Counted from the first letter of the stretch, positions 19,619 to 28,674 are shown. The stretch is 64,000 nt of DNA from Falsiroseomonas selenitidurans (GCF_012103215.1 NZ_JAAVNE010000002.1:1-64000); one strand, 5' to 3'. A program made the numbers and translations. Notes: a model not told the origin generated them from the letters alone.

Positions 19619-19729
19619 GGCGGCAGTTTCTTCCGTTCTTTCGGCGATGCACAACAGAATTCGGAAAAGCTCCCTTGTGCATCCGGGCCATCCTTTCCAA
19701 GGTCTGCAACCTGCAGCGGGAGACGTCTC

Positions 19730-22700
19730 ATGGGCAGCCTGCAACGCCCGGAAGCCAGCCTTGAGGACCGGTGGAACCTGGCCGGGGAGCCGGTGGTGCT
19801 GTCCGGCATCCAGGCGCTGGTGCGTCTGCCGCTGCTGCGCCGGCAACTGGACACCGCCCAGGGCTGGAACACGGCGGGCTATATCAGCGGCTATCGCGGC
19901 TCCCCGCTCGGCGGCTACGACCTGGAACTGGGCCGGCAGGCGGCCCGGCTGGCGGATGCGCAGGTGGTGTTCCAGCCCGGGCTGAACGAGGATCTGGCGG
20001 CGACCGCCATCTGGGGTTCGCAGCAGCTGGGCCTCGCCCCGGGCGCGCGGCATGATGGCGTCTTCGGCATCTGGTACGGCAAGGGGCCGGGGCTGGATCG
20101 CAGCGGCGACGTGCTGCGCCACGCCAATTCCGCCGGCACCGCGCCGCGCGGCGGCGTGCTGGCGCTGTCCGGCGACGATCCTTCCGCCAAATCCTCCACC
20201 GTCACCTCCGGCTGCGAGTTCAGCTTCCAGGATCTGGAAATCCCGCTGCTGGACCCGGCGGAGGTGGCGGAGGTGCTGGAATTCGGTCTGAAGGGCCTGG
20301 CCCTGTCGCGCTACGCCGGAACCTGGGCCGGGCTGAAATGCGTCGCGGAGACCATGGATGCCAGCCAGACGCTGCGCATCGACATGGCGGCCTTCGCCAC
20401 CCAGGCGCCGGCGGATTTCACCCTGCCGGCGGAGGGCGTCTCCATCCGCCTGCCGGACACGGCGCTGCTGCAGGAACGCCGGCTGCGCCAGGTGAAGCTG
20501 CCGGCGGCGCTGGCCTTCGCCCGCGCCAATGGGCTGGACCGGATGGTGCTGGACAGCCCGGCGGCGCGCCTTGGTATCGCCGTGCGCGGCAAGGCCTTCG
20601 CGGCGCTGCGCCAGGTGCTGGCGGAGGCCGGCATCACACCGGAGCAGGCGCGCCGCCACGGGCTGCGGCTGTGGAAGGTGGGCCTCGCCTGGCCGCTGGA
20701 CGCCGAAGGCGCGCGCGCCTTCGCCAGGGGGCTGGAGACGGTGCTGGTGATCGAGGATCGCCGCGCCTTCCTGGAGGTGCAGCTGCGCGATGCGCTCTAC
20801 GGCCAGGCCCAGCCGCCGCGCATCCTCGGCAAGCGGGACGAGCAGGGCGCGCCGCTGCTGTCGGACCTCGCGGAGCTGGATACCGCGCAGATCCTGCGCG
20901 CCCTGGCGCCCCGCCTGCCGGAGGCGCTGCGCACGCCGCAACTCGCCGCCCGGCTGGCGGAGCTGGAGGCGCTGGAGCGGCAGGCGGCGGAGCCGCTGGC
21001 CGCGCGCGATCCCTTCTTCTGCCCGGGCTGCCCGCACAACACCTCGACGCGCGTGCCCGAAGGCTCCCGCGCCCTGGCCGGCATCGGCTGCCACTGGCTG
21101 GTGACCAAGATGCCGGAGCGCGAAAGCCTGCCCTTCACCCAGATGGGCGGGGAGGGGATGCCCTGGCTGGGCCAGATGGCCTTCACCGAGACGCCGCACA
21201 TCTTCGCCAATATCGGCGACGGCACCTGGTCGCATTCCGGCAGCCTGGCGCTGCGCGCCGCGGTCGCCGCCAAGGCCACCATGACCTTCAAGGTGCTGGT
21301 GAACTCCGCGGTCGCGATGACCGGGGGCCAGCATGTGGAAGGCGAGGTGACGGTGCCGCGCATCGCCGCCCAGATCCGCGCGGAGGGCGTGGAGCGTATC
21401 GAGATCGTCGCCGACGACCCGGACCGGCACCGCGGCGATCCCACCCTGCCGCCCGGCATCGGCTTCCATCACCGCAGCGAACTGGATGCGGTGCAGCGGG
21501 CGCTGCGCGAGGTGAAGGGCGTGACGGCCCTGATCTACGACCAGGAATGCGCCACGGAACGCCGCCGCAAGCGCAAGCGTGGCACCGCCGCGGCGGCGCA
21601 GCGCCGCGCCGTGATCAACCCGCGGGTCTGCGAGGATTGCGGCGAATGCTCCCGCGTCTCCAACTGCATCGCGGTGGAACCGCTGGCCACCCCCTGGGGC
21701 CGGAAGCGCCGCATCGACCAATCCGCCTGCAACCAGGACCTGTCCTGCGTCGAGGCCTTCTGCCCCTCCTTCGTCACGCTGCTGGGCGCGGAGCCGGCGC
21801 GGCCGGGCAAGCCGGCGCTGCCCGGCGGCCCCCTGCCGGACCCGGTGCTGCCGGAGCCGGTGGACGGCATCGCCTGGAACATCCTGGTGGCCGGCGTCGG
21901 CGGGCAGGGGGTGACGGCGCTGGGTGCCATCCTGGCCATGGCCGCGCATCTCGATGGCCGGCCCAGCCGGTCCGTGGACACGCTGGGCTTCGCGCAGAAG
22001 GGCGGCGGCGTCTTCGTGCAGCTGCGCATCGGCCGGGCCGGCATGGCGGAGGACAGCATCCCCGCGCCGCGCATCGGCGCCGGCCAGGCGGACCTGCTGA
22101 TCGCCTCGGACATGGTGGTGGCGCATGGGCGGGCGGCGCGGCCGATGCTGGCGCCGGGGCGCACGGCGGCGGTGCTGAACGCGGAGCTGGCGCCCACCGC
22201 GCAATTCGTCCGCGACACCGCCACGCGCTACGAGCCCGAGGCGATGCTGGCGAGCCTGGCCGCCGTCAGCCGCGCCGTCACCGCGCTGCCGGCGGCATCG
22301 CGCGTCGTCGCGGCGCTGGGGGATGCGATCTTCCTCAACATCTGGCTGCTGGGCCTGGCCTTCCAGCGCGGGCTGGTGCCAGTGGGCGCGGCGGCGCTGG
22401 AACGCGCCATCACGCTGAACGGCGCGCAGGTGGAGCGCAATCTGGCCGCCTTCACCCTCGGCCGGCATGCGGCGCTGGAGCCGGAGGCGGCGTGGCCGGG
22501 GGCGGAGACGCTGGCGGCGCTGGTGGAACGTTGCGCCGCGGACCTCACCGACTACCAGAATGCCGCCTATGCCCGGCGATACCGGGACGCCGTGGCGCGC
22601 ATCGCGGCGGCGGAGGCGGCGGCGGTGCCCGGGGAGGGGCCGGGCGAGGGGCGGCTGGCGCGCGCGGTGGCGACGCAGCTGCACCGCCTGATGGCCTTCA

Positions 22701-23146
22701 AGGACGAGTATGAGGTGGCGCGGCTGCACAGCCTGCCGGACTGGCAGGCGCAGATCGCGCAGGGCTTCGCCGGCACGCGGCGGGTGGAGATGAACCTGGC
22801 GCCGCCGCTGCTCTCCCGCCCCGACCCGGCCACGGGCCTGCCGCGCAAGCACCGCTTCGGGCCCTGGATGCTGCGCGCCATGGGCTGGCTGCGGCATGGC
22901 AAGGTGCTGCGCTTCACGCCGCTGGATCCCTTCGGCCGCACCGAGGAACGGCGCGGGGAGCGGGCGCTGGCGGGGGAATACCTCGCCGCGCTGGAAGGCT
23001 TCCTGCCGCGCCTGTCGCCCGCCACCCATGCGGCGATCTGCGAATGGGCGGAGGCGGCCGCCGGCATCAAGGGCTTCGGCCCGGTGAAGGCGCGCAACCT
23101 GGCGGCGACGCGCGCCCGCTGGCAGGCCATCGCGGCCCGCCTATAG
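19730..23146 (+). CDS. indolepyruvate ferredoxin oxidoreductase, fused alpha-gamma type
   Basis: An 1138-residue enzyme combining the subunits of IorAB in one chain. It should decarboxylate aryl- or branched 2-oxoacids to acyl-CoA, passing electrons to ferredoxin. The N-terminal pyrimidine domain reads GYRGSPLGGYD; a TPP-binding part near residues 420-560 includes CPGCPHNTS, GIGCH and NIGDGTWSHSG. A ferredoxin-like cysteine cluster follows (Cys634, Cys637, Cys640, Cys645, then CNQDLSCVEAFCPSF). The gamma part starts near 720 with VAGVGGQGVTALGAIL. A C-terminal extension of about 250 residues ends in a helical region. The start codon is far from a strong ribosome-binding site. It is divergent from the Lrp-type gene and followed 20 bases on by an acyl-CoA dehydrogenase. 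Confidence 0.93.
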   Translation: MGSLQRPEASLEDRWNLAGEPVVLSGIQALVRLPLLRRQLDTAQGWNTAGYISGYRGSPLGGYDLELGRQAARLADAQVVFQPGLNEDLAATAIWGSQQLGLAPGARHDGVFGIWYGKGPGLDRSGDVLRHANSAGTAPRGGVLALSGDDPSAKSSTVTSGCEFSFQDLEIPLLDPAEVAEVLEFGLKGLALSRYAGTWAGLKCVAETMDASQTLRIDMAAFATQAPADFTLPAEGVSIRLPDTALLQERRLRQVKLPAALAFARANGLDRMVLDSPAARLGIAVRGKAFAALRQVLAEAGITPEQARRHGLRLWKVGLAWPLDAEGARAFARGLETVLVIEDRRAFLEVQLRDALYGQAQPPRILGKRDEQGAPLLSDLAELDTAQILRALAPRLPEALRTPQLAARLAELEALERQAAEPLAARDPFFCPGCPHNTSTRVPEGSRALAGIGCHWLVTKMPERESLPFTQMGGEGMPWLGQMAFTETPHIFANIGDGTWSHSGSLALRAAVAAKATMTFKVLVNSAVAMTGGQHVEGEVTVPRIAAQIRAEGVERIEIVADDPDRHRGDPTLPPGIGFHHRSELDAVQRALREVKGVTALIYDQECATERRRKRKRGTAAAAQRRAVINPRVCEDCGECSRVSNCIAVEPLATPWGRKRRIDQSACNQDLSCVEAFCPSFVTLLGAEPARPGKPALPGGPLPDPVLPEPVDGIAWNILVAGVGGQGVTALGAILAMAAHLDGRPSRSVDTLGFAQKGGGVFVQLRIGRAGMAEDSIPAPRIGAGQADLLIASDMVVAHGRAARPMLAPGRTAAVLNAELAPTAQFVRDTATRYEPEAMLASLAAVSRAVTALPAASRVVAALGDAIFLNIWLLGLAFQRGLVPVGAAALERAITLNGAQVERNLAAFTLGRHAALEPEAAWPGAETLAALVERCAADLTDYQNAAYARRYRDAVARIAAAEAAAVPGEGPGEGRLARAVATQLHRLMAFKDEYEVARLHSLPDWQAQIAQGFAGTRRVEMNLAPPLLSRPDPATGLPRKHRFGPWMLRAMGWLRHGKVLRFTPLDPFGRTEERRGERALAGEYLAALEGFLPRLSPATHAAICEWAEAAAGIKGFGPVKARNLAATRARWQAIAARL

Positions 23147-23166
23147 TCGCGGCGGGGGGAACCGAC

Positions 23167-24336
23167 ATGTCCGACACCGCCGTGGCCTTCGAACTGCCCG
23201 AGGCGACGCGCGAATTGCGCGAGACGGCGCTGGCCTTTGCCCGGGACAGGCTGGCGCCGCACGCCCTGGAATGGGACCAGACGCGGCACTTCCCGGTGGC
23301 GGTGATGCGGGAAGCCGCGGGCCTCGGCATGGCGGCGCTGTATGTGCGGGAGGAGAGCGGCGGCGCCGGGCTGACGCGGCTGGACGCGGCGGTGGTGTTC
23401 GAGGCGCTGGCCACCGGCTGCCCCACCGTCGCCGCCTTCCTGTCGATCCACAACATGGTCGCCTGGATGATCGACCGCTACGGCACCCCGGCGCAGCGCG
23501 CGGCCTGGCTGCCGCGGCTGATCCCGATGGAGGCCATCGCCAGCTACTGCCTGACCGAGCCCGGCGCCGGCAGCGATGCCGCGGCGCTGTCCACGCGGGC
23601 GCAGCGCGACAATGCCGGCTATGTGCTGGATGGCACCAAGCAGTTCATCAGCGGCGCCGGGGCGTCCGACCTGTACCTGACCATGGTGCGGACCGGCGGG
23701 CCGGGTCCTTCCGGCATCTCCGCCCTGCTGGTGCCGAAGGAAACGCCGGGCCTGTCCTTCGGCGCGAACGAGAAGAAGATGGGCTGGAACGCCCAGCCGA
23801 CCCGGCAGGTGATCCTGGAGGCGGCGCGGGTGCCGGCGGAGGCGCTGCTGGGCGCGGAGGGGGAGGGGTTCCGCATCGCGATGAGCGGCCTGGATGGCGG
23901 AAGGCTGAACATCGGTGCCTGCAGCCTGGGCGGCGCCCAGGCGGCGCTGGAGACGGCCATCGCCCATGTGCGGGACCGCCGCGCCTTCGGTCGGGCGGTG
24001 GTGGAGTTCCAGGCGACGCAGTTCCGGCTGGCCGACATGGCGACGGAGCTGGAGGCGGCGCGCACCCTGCTGTGGCGCGCCTGCAGCCGGCTGGATGCGG
24101 GGGCGGCGGATGCCGGCGCCTGGTGCGCCATGGCCAAGCGCTTCGCGACGGATACCGGCAGCCGCGTGGCGGATGAGGCGCTGCAATTGCTGGGCGGCTA
24201 TGGCTACCTGGCCGATTACGGCGTGGAGAAGATCGTCCGCGACCTGCGGGTGCACCGGATCCTCGAAGGCACCAACGAGATCATGCGCGTGATCATCGCG
24301 CGGCACCTGCTCGGCCGCGACGCGCCAGCGAAATGA
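23167..24336 (+). CDS. acyl-CoA dehydrogenase, isobutyryl-CoA dehydrogenase-like
   Basis: A 389-residue flavoprotein that oxidises an acyl-CoA to its 2-enoyl form. Segments SIHNMVAWMIDRYG, ASYCLTEPGAGSDAA, KQFISGAGASDLY, RTGGPGPSGIS and EKKMGWNAQPTR correspond closely to the isobutyryl-CoA dehydrogenase (ACAD8) group of valine breakdown. The catalytic base is the Glu in ILEGTNEIM near the C-terminus. The link with the upstream oxidoreductase suggests a shared route for oxidising 2-oxoacids to CoA esters and then to enoyl-CoA. Substrate choice is inferred from likeness only. Confidence 0.9.
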   Translation: MSDTAVAFELPEATRELRETALAFARDRLAPHALEWDQTRHFPVAVMREAAGLGMAALYVREESGGAGLTRLDAAVVFEALATGCPTVAAFLSIHNMVAWMIDRYGTPAQRAAWLPRLIPMEAIASYCLTEPGAGSDAAALSTRAQRDNAGYVLDGTKQFISGAGASDLYLTMVRTGGPGPSGISALLVPKETPGLSFGANEKKMGWNAQPTRQVILEAARVPAEALLGAEGEGFRIAMSGLDGGRLNIGACSLGGAQAALETAIAHVRDRRAFGRAVVEFQATQFRLADMATELEAARTLLWRACSRLDAGAADAGAWCAMAKRFATDTGSRVADEALQLLGGYGYLADYGVEKIVRDLRVHRILEGTNEIMRVIIARHLLGRDAPAK

Positions 24337-24374
24337 TTGGCCCGTGGGGCGGCGCAGGCGGTAGCCTCGGCGCC

Positions 24375-24761
24375 ATGCCCCGCCTGACCGCGCTGCTGCT
24401 GCTGCTTCCCGCCTGGATGGCGGCCGGTGCGCCGGTATCGGGGGCCGGGGCGCAGCCGCTGACGGGGCTGGCGGTGCCGGACGGGCAGGCGGTGGTGGTG
24501 CCGCCACGCCCTGCCGGGCTTCCGCCGCCACGCGACGCCGCGGCCGGCGCATCCCGGCCGGTGCAGACGCCGCCCGCCGCATCGCCGGTGGGAACACCGC
24601 TGGCCGCTCCGCCGCTGCCGGTGCTGCTGCCCGGGGTGGTCGCCGGCGGGGGCCTGGCGGCCGGGCTGCCGCTGCTGCTGCCGGCCGCCGCCGCGCTGCT
24701 GCTGGGGACGACGCTGCCGGGCTCCGGCGGCGCCGGCGGGGCACCGGCCGGCACCCGCTGA
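24375..24761 (+). CDS. small exported Pro/Ala-rich protein, unknown
   Basis: A 128-residue protein that I do not recognise. The start at 24375 gives a signal-peptide-like N-terminus (MPRLTALLLLLPAWMAAG). The middle is Pro/Ala/Val-rich and low complexity, and the C-terminus has a long hydrophobic run (LPVLLPGVVAGGGLAAGLPLL and on to about residue 115) that could be one or two membrane helices. An earlier ATG at 24333 overlaps the dehydrogenase stop (ATGA) but would spoil the signal peptide. Low complexity and high GC mean the frame could be fortuitous, so confidence is moderate. Confidence 0.45.
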   Translation: MPRLTALLLLLPAWMAAGAPVSGAGAQPLTGLAVPDGQAVVVPPRPAGLPPPRDAAAGASRPVQTPPAASPVGTPLAAPPLPVLLPGVVAGGGLAAGLPLLLPAAAALLLGTTLPGSGGAGGAPAGTR

Positions 24762-24844
24762 ACCCGCCTGCGCCAGGCGCCTGGTTGGACGCCGCCCCGC
24801 GCCTGCGGCATCCTGGCCTCCGACTCATCCGGGACGCAGCAGAC

Positions 24845-26248
24845 ATGGCAACGCGGGAGGGTGCGGTTTCGCGCGCCCTGGGCTTCTTCGACGATGGCGG
24901 CTTCGAGCGGCTGCTGGGCGAGCTGGTCGCCATCCCCTCCACCTCGCAGGAGGAAGCGGCGGCGCCGGCGCTGGCCGCCTATCTGGACCAGGCGATGACG
25001 CCATGGCTGGAGCGGCTGGGCTTCACCGTCACCATCCACGCCAACCCGCTGGAGGGTTTCGGCCCCATCCTGACCGCCCTGCGCATCGAGGATCCGGCGC
25101 GGCCGACCGTGCTGCTCTACGGCCATGGCGACACGGTGCGCGGGCTGGAGGACCAGTGGCGCGCGGGCCTCGCGCCCTGGCAGGTGACACCGGAGGCCGG
25201 CCGCTGGTACGGCCGCGGCACCGCCGACAACAAGGGCCAGCACGCGCTGAACCTGGCAGCGCTGGAGGCGGTGCTGGCGGAACGCGGCGGGCGGCTGGGC
25301 GCCAACATCAAGCTGGTGATCGAGATGGCGGAGGAACGCGGCTCCAAGGGCCTGCGCGAATTCGTCGCGGCCCATGCGGCCGAGCTGGCGGCCGATGCGC
25401 TGATCGCCTCCGACGGGCCGCGGGTGGAGCCGGCGGTGCCGACGATCGCGGTCGGCACCCGCGGCACCTACCATTTCGACCTGGTGGTGAGCCTGCGCGA
25501 CGGCGGCGTGCATTCCGGCCATTGGGGCGGGCTGACGCGGGACCCGGCGGTGCTGCTGTCGCATGCCATCGCCACCATCATCGACCGCGACGGCCGCATC
25601 CTGGTGCGCGACTGGCTGCCGGAAGGCGGCGTGCCGGCCCCGGTGAAGGCGGTGCTGGAAGGCTGCCCGGTGGGCGGCGGCGACGGGGCGGCCACCATCG
25701 ACGCAGGGTGGGGGGAGCCGGGGCTGACCCCGGCCGAGAAGATCTATGGCTGGAACAGCTTCATCGTGCTGGCCATGACCTCCGGCCGGCCGGAGAATCC
25801 GGTGAATGCGGTGGCGCCTTCCGCCCGCGCGCATTGCCAGATCCGCTACACGGTGGATGCGGCGCCGGAGCGCTTCGCCCCGGCGCTGCGGGCGCATCTG
25901 GACGCGCAGGGCCTGCAGGCGGTGCAGATCGAACAGGCCTTCATCCGCATGCCGGCCAGCCGAACGGACCCGAACCACCCCTGGGTGGGCTGGACGCAGC
26001 GTTCCATGGCGCGGACGCTGGGCAAGACGGTGCAGATCATCCCCAGCAGTTCCGGCGGCCTGCCGGGCGATGTCTTCGTGGACCATCTGGGCGTGCCGCT
26101 GGTGTGGATTCCCCACAGCTACAATGGCTGCAAGCAGCATGGGCCGGACGAGCACCTGCTGATCGCCGCCGCGCGGGAAGGCATCGCCGCCTTCGCCGGC
26201 ATCTGGTGGGACCTGGGTGAGGCTGAGACGCCACGCCGGGGCGGCTGA
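24845..26248 (+). CDS. M20 family metallopeptidase/dipeptidase
   Basis: A 467-residue zinc hydrolase of the ArgE/DapE/carboxypeptidase G2 group. Metal-binding segments are visible: the His in LLYGHGDTV, the bridging Asp in GRGTADNKGQ, the general base Glu in EMAEERGSKG, the Asp in ASDGPR, and the C-terminal His in HSYNGCKQHGPDEH. A dimerisation domain lies between. Members with this layout hydrolyse peptides or acylated amino acids; the substrate is not defined by sequence. ATG 24845 is preferred over an upstream ATG at 24785, which would add 20 residues without family likeness. It is on the same strand as the catabolic genes before it. Confidence 0.88.
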   Translation: MATREGAVSRALGFFDDGGFERLLGELVAIPSTSQEEAAAPALAAYLDQAMTPWLERLGFTVTIHANPLEGFGPILTALRIEDPARPTVLLYGHGDTVRGLEDQWRAGLAPWQVTPEAGRWYGRGTADNKGQHALNLAALEAVLAERGGRLGANIKLVIEMAEERGSKGLREFVAAHAAELAADALIASDGPRVEPAVPTIAVGTRGTYHFDLVVSLRDGGVHSGHWGGLTRDPAVLLSHAIATIIDRDGRILVRDWLPEGGVPAPVKAVLEGCPVGGGDGAATIDAGWGEPGLTPAEKIYGWNSFIVLAMTSGRPENPVNAVAPSARAHCQIRYTVDAAPERFAPALRAHLDAQGLQAVQIEQAFIRMPASRTDPNHPWVGWTQRSMARTLGKTVQIIPSSSGGLPGDVFVDHLGVPLVWIPHSYNGCKQHGPDEHLLIAAAREGIAAFAGIWWDLGEAETPRRGG

Positions 26249-26391
26249 TCGCGGCTGATCGCGCCCTGCTACGCGCGGTTACGCTTCCTCACCCTGCGGC
26301 ACCCCGCCGGACACGCCCCTGTTGCATGGGGGGACCATCTTCCGGGTGTGGCCGGCGCCCCGTCGGCCAGAACAACCCGAGGAAGATGATC

Positions 26392-26940
26392 ATGCTCTCC
26401 AAGAAGATCGCCCTGTTCGCCGGCGCCGCCCTGACGCTGGCGGCCGGCGCCCTGCCGGCCCTGGCGCAGCCCGGCCCCGGTGCCGGCCCCGGCGGCCAGG
26501 GGCATGGCCGTGGCGGCTTCGCCATGGGCGAGGCCTTCGCCCGCGCCGATGCGAACAATGATGGCAGCGTCAGCCGCGACGAGGGCTGGACCTGGCTGCA
26601 GGCGCGGTTCCAGGAGGTGGACGCCGACCGCGACGGCGGCGTGACGGTGGAGGAATTCCGCAGCTTGGCCCAGGCCCGCATGGGCCGCCGCGGCCCGCCG
26701 CAGCGCGCCGAGCAGCATGGCCAGGCGATGTTCCGGGCGCTGGACGCGAACAGCGACGGCAAGGTCTCGCTGGAGGAAATCCGCCCCTTCGCCGAGGCGA
26801 TGTTCCGCGGCCGCGATGCGAATGCCGACGGCGCGCTGACGCGCGAGGAAGTGCGGCCCGCCCGTGGCGGCCCGCGCGGCCATCACCATGGCGAGCGCGG
26901 CGAGCGTCGCGGCCCGCCGGCGGCGCCGCAGTCCAACTGA
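26392..26940 (+). CDS. exported EF-hand calcium-binding protein
   Basis: A 182-residue protein with a signal peptide (about residues 1-26, ending in ALPALAQ) and four canonical EF-hand loops at 53-64, 77-88, 118-129 and 142-153, each of form D-x-D/N-x-D-G with Glu at position 12. They fall in two pairs, as in calmodulin-like proteins, so it should bind calcium in the periplasm. The C-terminus is Arg/Gly/His-rich. GAGGAAG at 26379-26385 overlaps a first ATG at 26386 and is correctly spaced for the ATG at 26392, so I take the latter. Two perfect hairpins follow the stop. Confidence 0.87.
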   Translation: MLSKKIALFAGAALTLAAGALPALAQPGPGAGPGGQGHGRGGFAMGEAFARADANNDGSVSRDEGWTWLQARFQEVDADRDGGVTVEEFRSLAQARMGRRGPPQRAEQHGQAMFRALDANSDGKVSLEEIRPFAEAMFRGRDANADGALTREEVRPARGGPRGHHHGERGERRGPPAAPQSN

Positions 26941-26952
26941 CGCGGCGCGACG

Positions 26953-26976
26953 GGCCTGGCCCTGCGGGGCCAGGCC
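26953..26976. terminator. perfect 10-bp hairpin after the EF-hand gene
   Basis: GGCCTGGCCC, loop TGCG, then GGGCCAGGCC. The stem is perfect but no T-run follows on either strand, so it may act as a processing or stability element rather than a classic terminator. It lies 12 bases after the EF-hand stop. Confidence 0.5.
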
Positions 26977-26992
26977 GCGCGCAACGGCCACT

Positions 26993-27019
26993 GGGCCGGC
27001 GGGCCATGCCCGCCGGCCC
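26993..27019. terminator. perfect 12-bp hairpin before tRNA-Val
   Basis: GGGCCGGCGGGC, loop CAT, then GCCCGCCGGCCC, followed by only two Ts. It is the second of two strong palindromes between the EF-hand gene and the minus-strand tRNA-Val, and could stop transcripts coming from both sides. The lack of a U tract keeps this tentative. Confidence 0.5.
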
Positions 27020-27092
27020 TTCGCGCATGCGGGGGCGGCACCCTGGGCGAGGGCGGCCGGTCAATTCGACGAAGGTGGGGGAGAGGCCGGGA

Positions 27093-27167
27093 TGGTGGGC
27101 GCGACAGGGATTGAACCTGTGACCCCCGCCGTGTGAAGGCGATGCTCTACCGCTGAGCTACGCGCCC
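27093..27167 (-). tRNA. tRNA-Val (anticodon CAC), CCA encoded
   Basis: Read on the minus strand, the acceptor GGGCGCG pairs with CGCGCCC, the D-stem GCTC pairs with GAGC, and the anticodon loop TTCACAC gives anticodon CAC, reading GTG valine codons. The T-arm is ACAGG-TTCAATC-CCTGT. A discriminator A and encoded CCA follow. The variable loop is the short five-base type. Confidence 0.95.
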
Positions 27168-27182
27168 ATCCCGGGATGCGGG

Positions 27183-27211
27183 GGATAGGGCGGGGGGCAG
27201 GGGTGTGTCAA
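27183..27211 (-). promoter_or_regulatory. promoter of tRNA-Val
   Basis: On the minus strand a perfect -35 TTGACA (27206-27211) is followed after 17 bases by CTATCC (27183-27188). The start would fall near 27177, about ten bases before the tRNA 5' end. Confidence 0.7.
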
Positions 27212-27261
27212 GCGGGCGGCGCGCACCTTGGCAGCGGCCCGGCGCGGCCGATATCCATGGC

Positions 27262-28050
27262 ATGCGATTCCTCCTCCCCCTTCTGGCACTGCTTCTGCCC
27301 GGCCTGCCGGCTGCCGCGCAGCCGGTCCGCGCCGTCTATGATGTCTATGCGGCCGGCATGACGGTGCTGCAGCTGGAGGCGACCTTCGACGTGTCGGCGG
27401 AGGGCTACCGGGTGGAGACCCGCTTCCGCACCCGTGGCATCGCCGCCACCTTCGTGCCGGGCGAGCAGGTTTCCCGCGTCCAGGGCCAGTGGTCGGGCGC
27501 GGCGGCGACGCCGGGCCGCTATCTCTCGGAAGGGGTCTGGCGTGGCCGGGCGCGGCGCATCCTGCTGGCCTGGCAGGATGGCGACCCGCAGGTGCTGGCG
27601 CTGGAGCCGGAGGAGACGGAGGAGCGGGAGGCGGTGCCGGTGGCGGACCGGCGCGGCACCATCGATGCGCTGTCGGCGATGGCGCTGCTGTCGCGCAACG
27701 TGGCCCGGGACGGCGCCTGCGAAGGCGCGGCGCAGGTCTTCGACGGCCGGCGCCGCAGCGATTTCGCCAGCAGCACGGCGGGGCGGGAACGCATCCGCCC
27801 CTGGCGCGGCGCCTGGCATGGCGACGCGCTGCGCTGCGCCTTCGAGGGAAGGCAGGTCGCCGGCTTCCTGCGCGACCAGGCGCGCGGCGACGCGGCGACA
27901 CCGCAGCGCGGCACGGCCTGGATTGCCGCGCCCTTCCCGGGTGCCCCGCCCATCCCGGTGCGGATCGAGATCCCCAGCCGCTGGTTCGGCACGGCAACCG
28001 CCGTGCTGCTGGAGGCGCGGCCCTCAGCCGTCGCCGATCGCCGCCAGTAG
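27262..28050 (+). CDS. DUF3108 domain exported protein
   Basis: A 262-residue protein with a signal peptide (MRFLLPLLALLLPGLPAAAQ). The pattern AVYDVYAAGMTVLQLEATFDV, then a beta-rich body with RFRTRGIAATFVPGEQ and GRYLSEGVWRG, matches DUF3108, a periplasmic or surface-associated beta-rich family of unknown function. Some members are near outer-membrane or envelope genes; nothing here fixes a role. Its last 27 bases overlap the 3' end of the convergent gph gene. Confidence 0.8.
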   Translation: MRFLLPLLALLLPGLPAAAQPVRAVYDVYAAGMTVLQLEATFDVSAEGYRVETRFRTRGIAATFVPGEQVSRVQGQWSGAAATPGRYLSEGVWRGRARRILLAWQDGDPQVLALEPEETEEREAVPVADRRGTIDALSAMALLSRNVARDGACEGAAQVFDGRRRSDFASSTAGRERIRPWRGAWHGDALRCAFEGRQVAGFLRDQARGDAATPQRGTAWIAAPFPGAPPIPVRIEIPSRWFGTATAVLLEARPSAVADRRQ

Positions 28051-28674
28051 GGCGGCCAGGTCGCGCGGCCGTTCGGCAATCGGCGCGCCGCCGGCCATGG
28101 CGCGCGGGCCATACCCCCAGCCGGCGAAGATGGGCTTCACCCCGGCCCCGGCGGCGGCGGCCATGTCGTTGTGGTGGTCGCCGATCATCACGGCGCCGGC
28201 CGGCGTGCCCCCCGCATCGCGCAGCGTCGCCAGCAGATGCGCCGGGTCCGGCTTGCGCACCGGGTAGGAATCGCCCCCGCCGATGGCGGCGAAGCGCCCG
28301 GCCAGGCCCAGCGCCCGCAGCAATGTGATCGCCGGCTCCACCGGCTTGTTGGTGCAGACGGCAAGCCGCCAGCCGGCCGCCATGGCAGTGTCCAGCGCCG
28401 CCGATATGCCGTCGAAGGGCGCCGTCTCCACCGCGGCATTGGCGCCGTAATCGGCCAGGAAGCTGTCCAGCGCGGCCGGGTCGAAGGTGGCACCGCGGGC
28501 GGCAAGGGCACGTTCCACCAGCACCTTGGCGCCATCGCCGATCATGCCGACGACCTCCGCCCGGCGGAAGCCGGGCAGGCCGCGGGCGGCCATCAGCCGG
28601 TCGAGCGCGGCATGCAGATCCGGCGCGCTGTCCACCAGCGTTCCGTCGAGGTCGAATACGGCGATGCGGTCCAT
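28024..28674 (-). CDS. gph: phosphoglycolate phosphatase, HAD superfamily
   Basis: A 216-residue HAD hydrolase. Motif I FDLDGTLVDS holds the nucleophile and acid Asp residues at the N-terminus, motif II is in VCTNKP, the lysine of motif III is in VRKPDP, and motif IV is MIGDHHNDM. The cap segment and length fit Gph, which removes phosphate from 2-phosphoglycolate formed in DNA repair or photorespiration. Related HAD phosphatases cannot be fully excluded. Its 3' end overlaps that of the convergent DUF3108 gene. Confidence 0.85.
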   Translation of the reverse strand: MDRIAVFDLDGTLVDSAPDLHAALDRLMAARGLPGFRRAEVVGMIGDGAKVLVERALAARGATFDPAALDSFLADYGANAAVETAPFDGISAALDTAMAAGWRLAVCTNKPVEPAITLLRALGLAGRFAAIGGGDSYPVRKPDPAHLLATLRDAGGTPAGAVMIGDHHNDMAAAAGAGVKPIFAGWGYGPRAMAGGAPIAERPRDLAALLAAIGDG

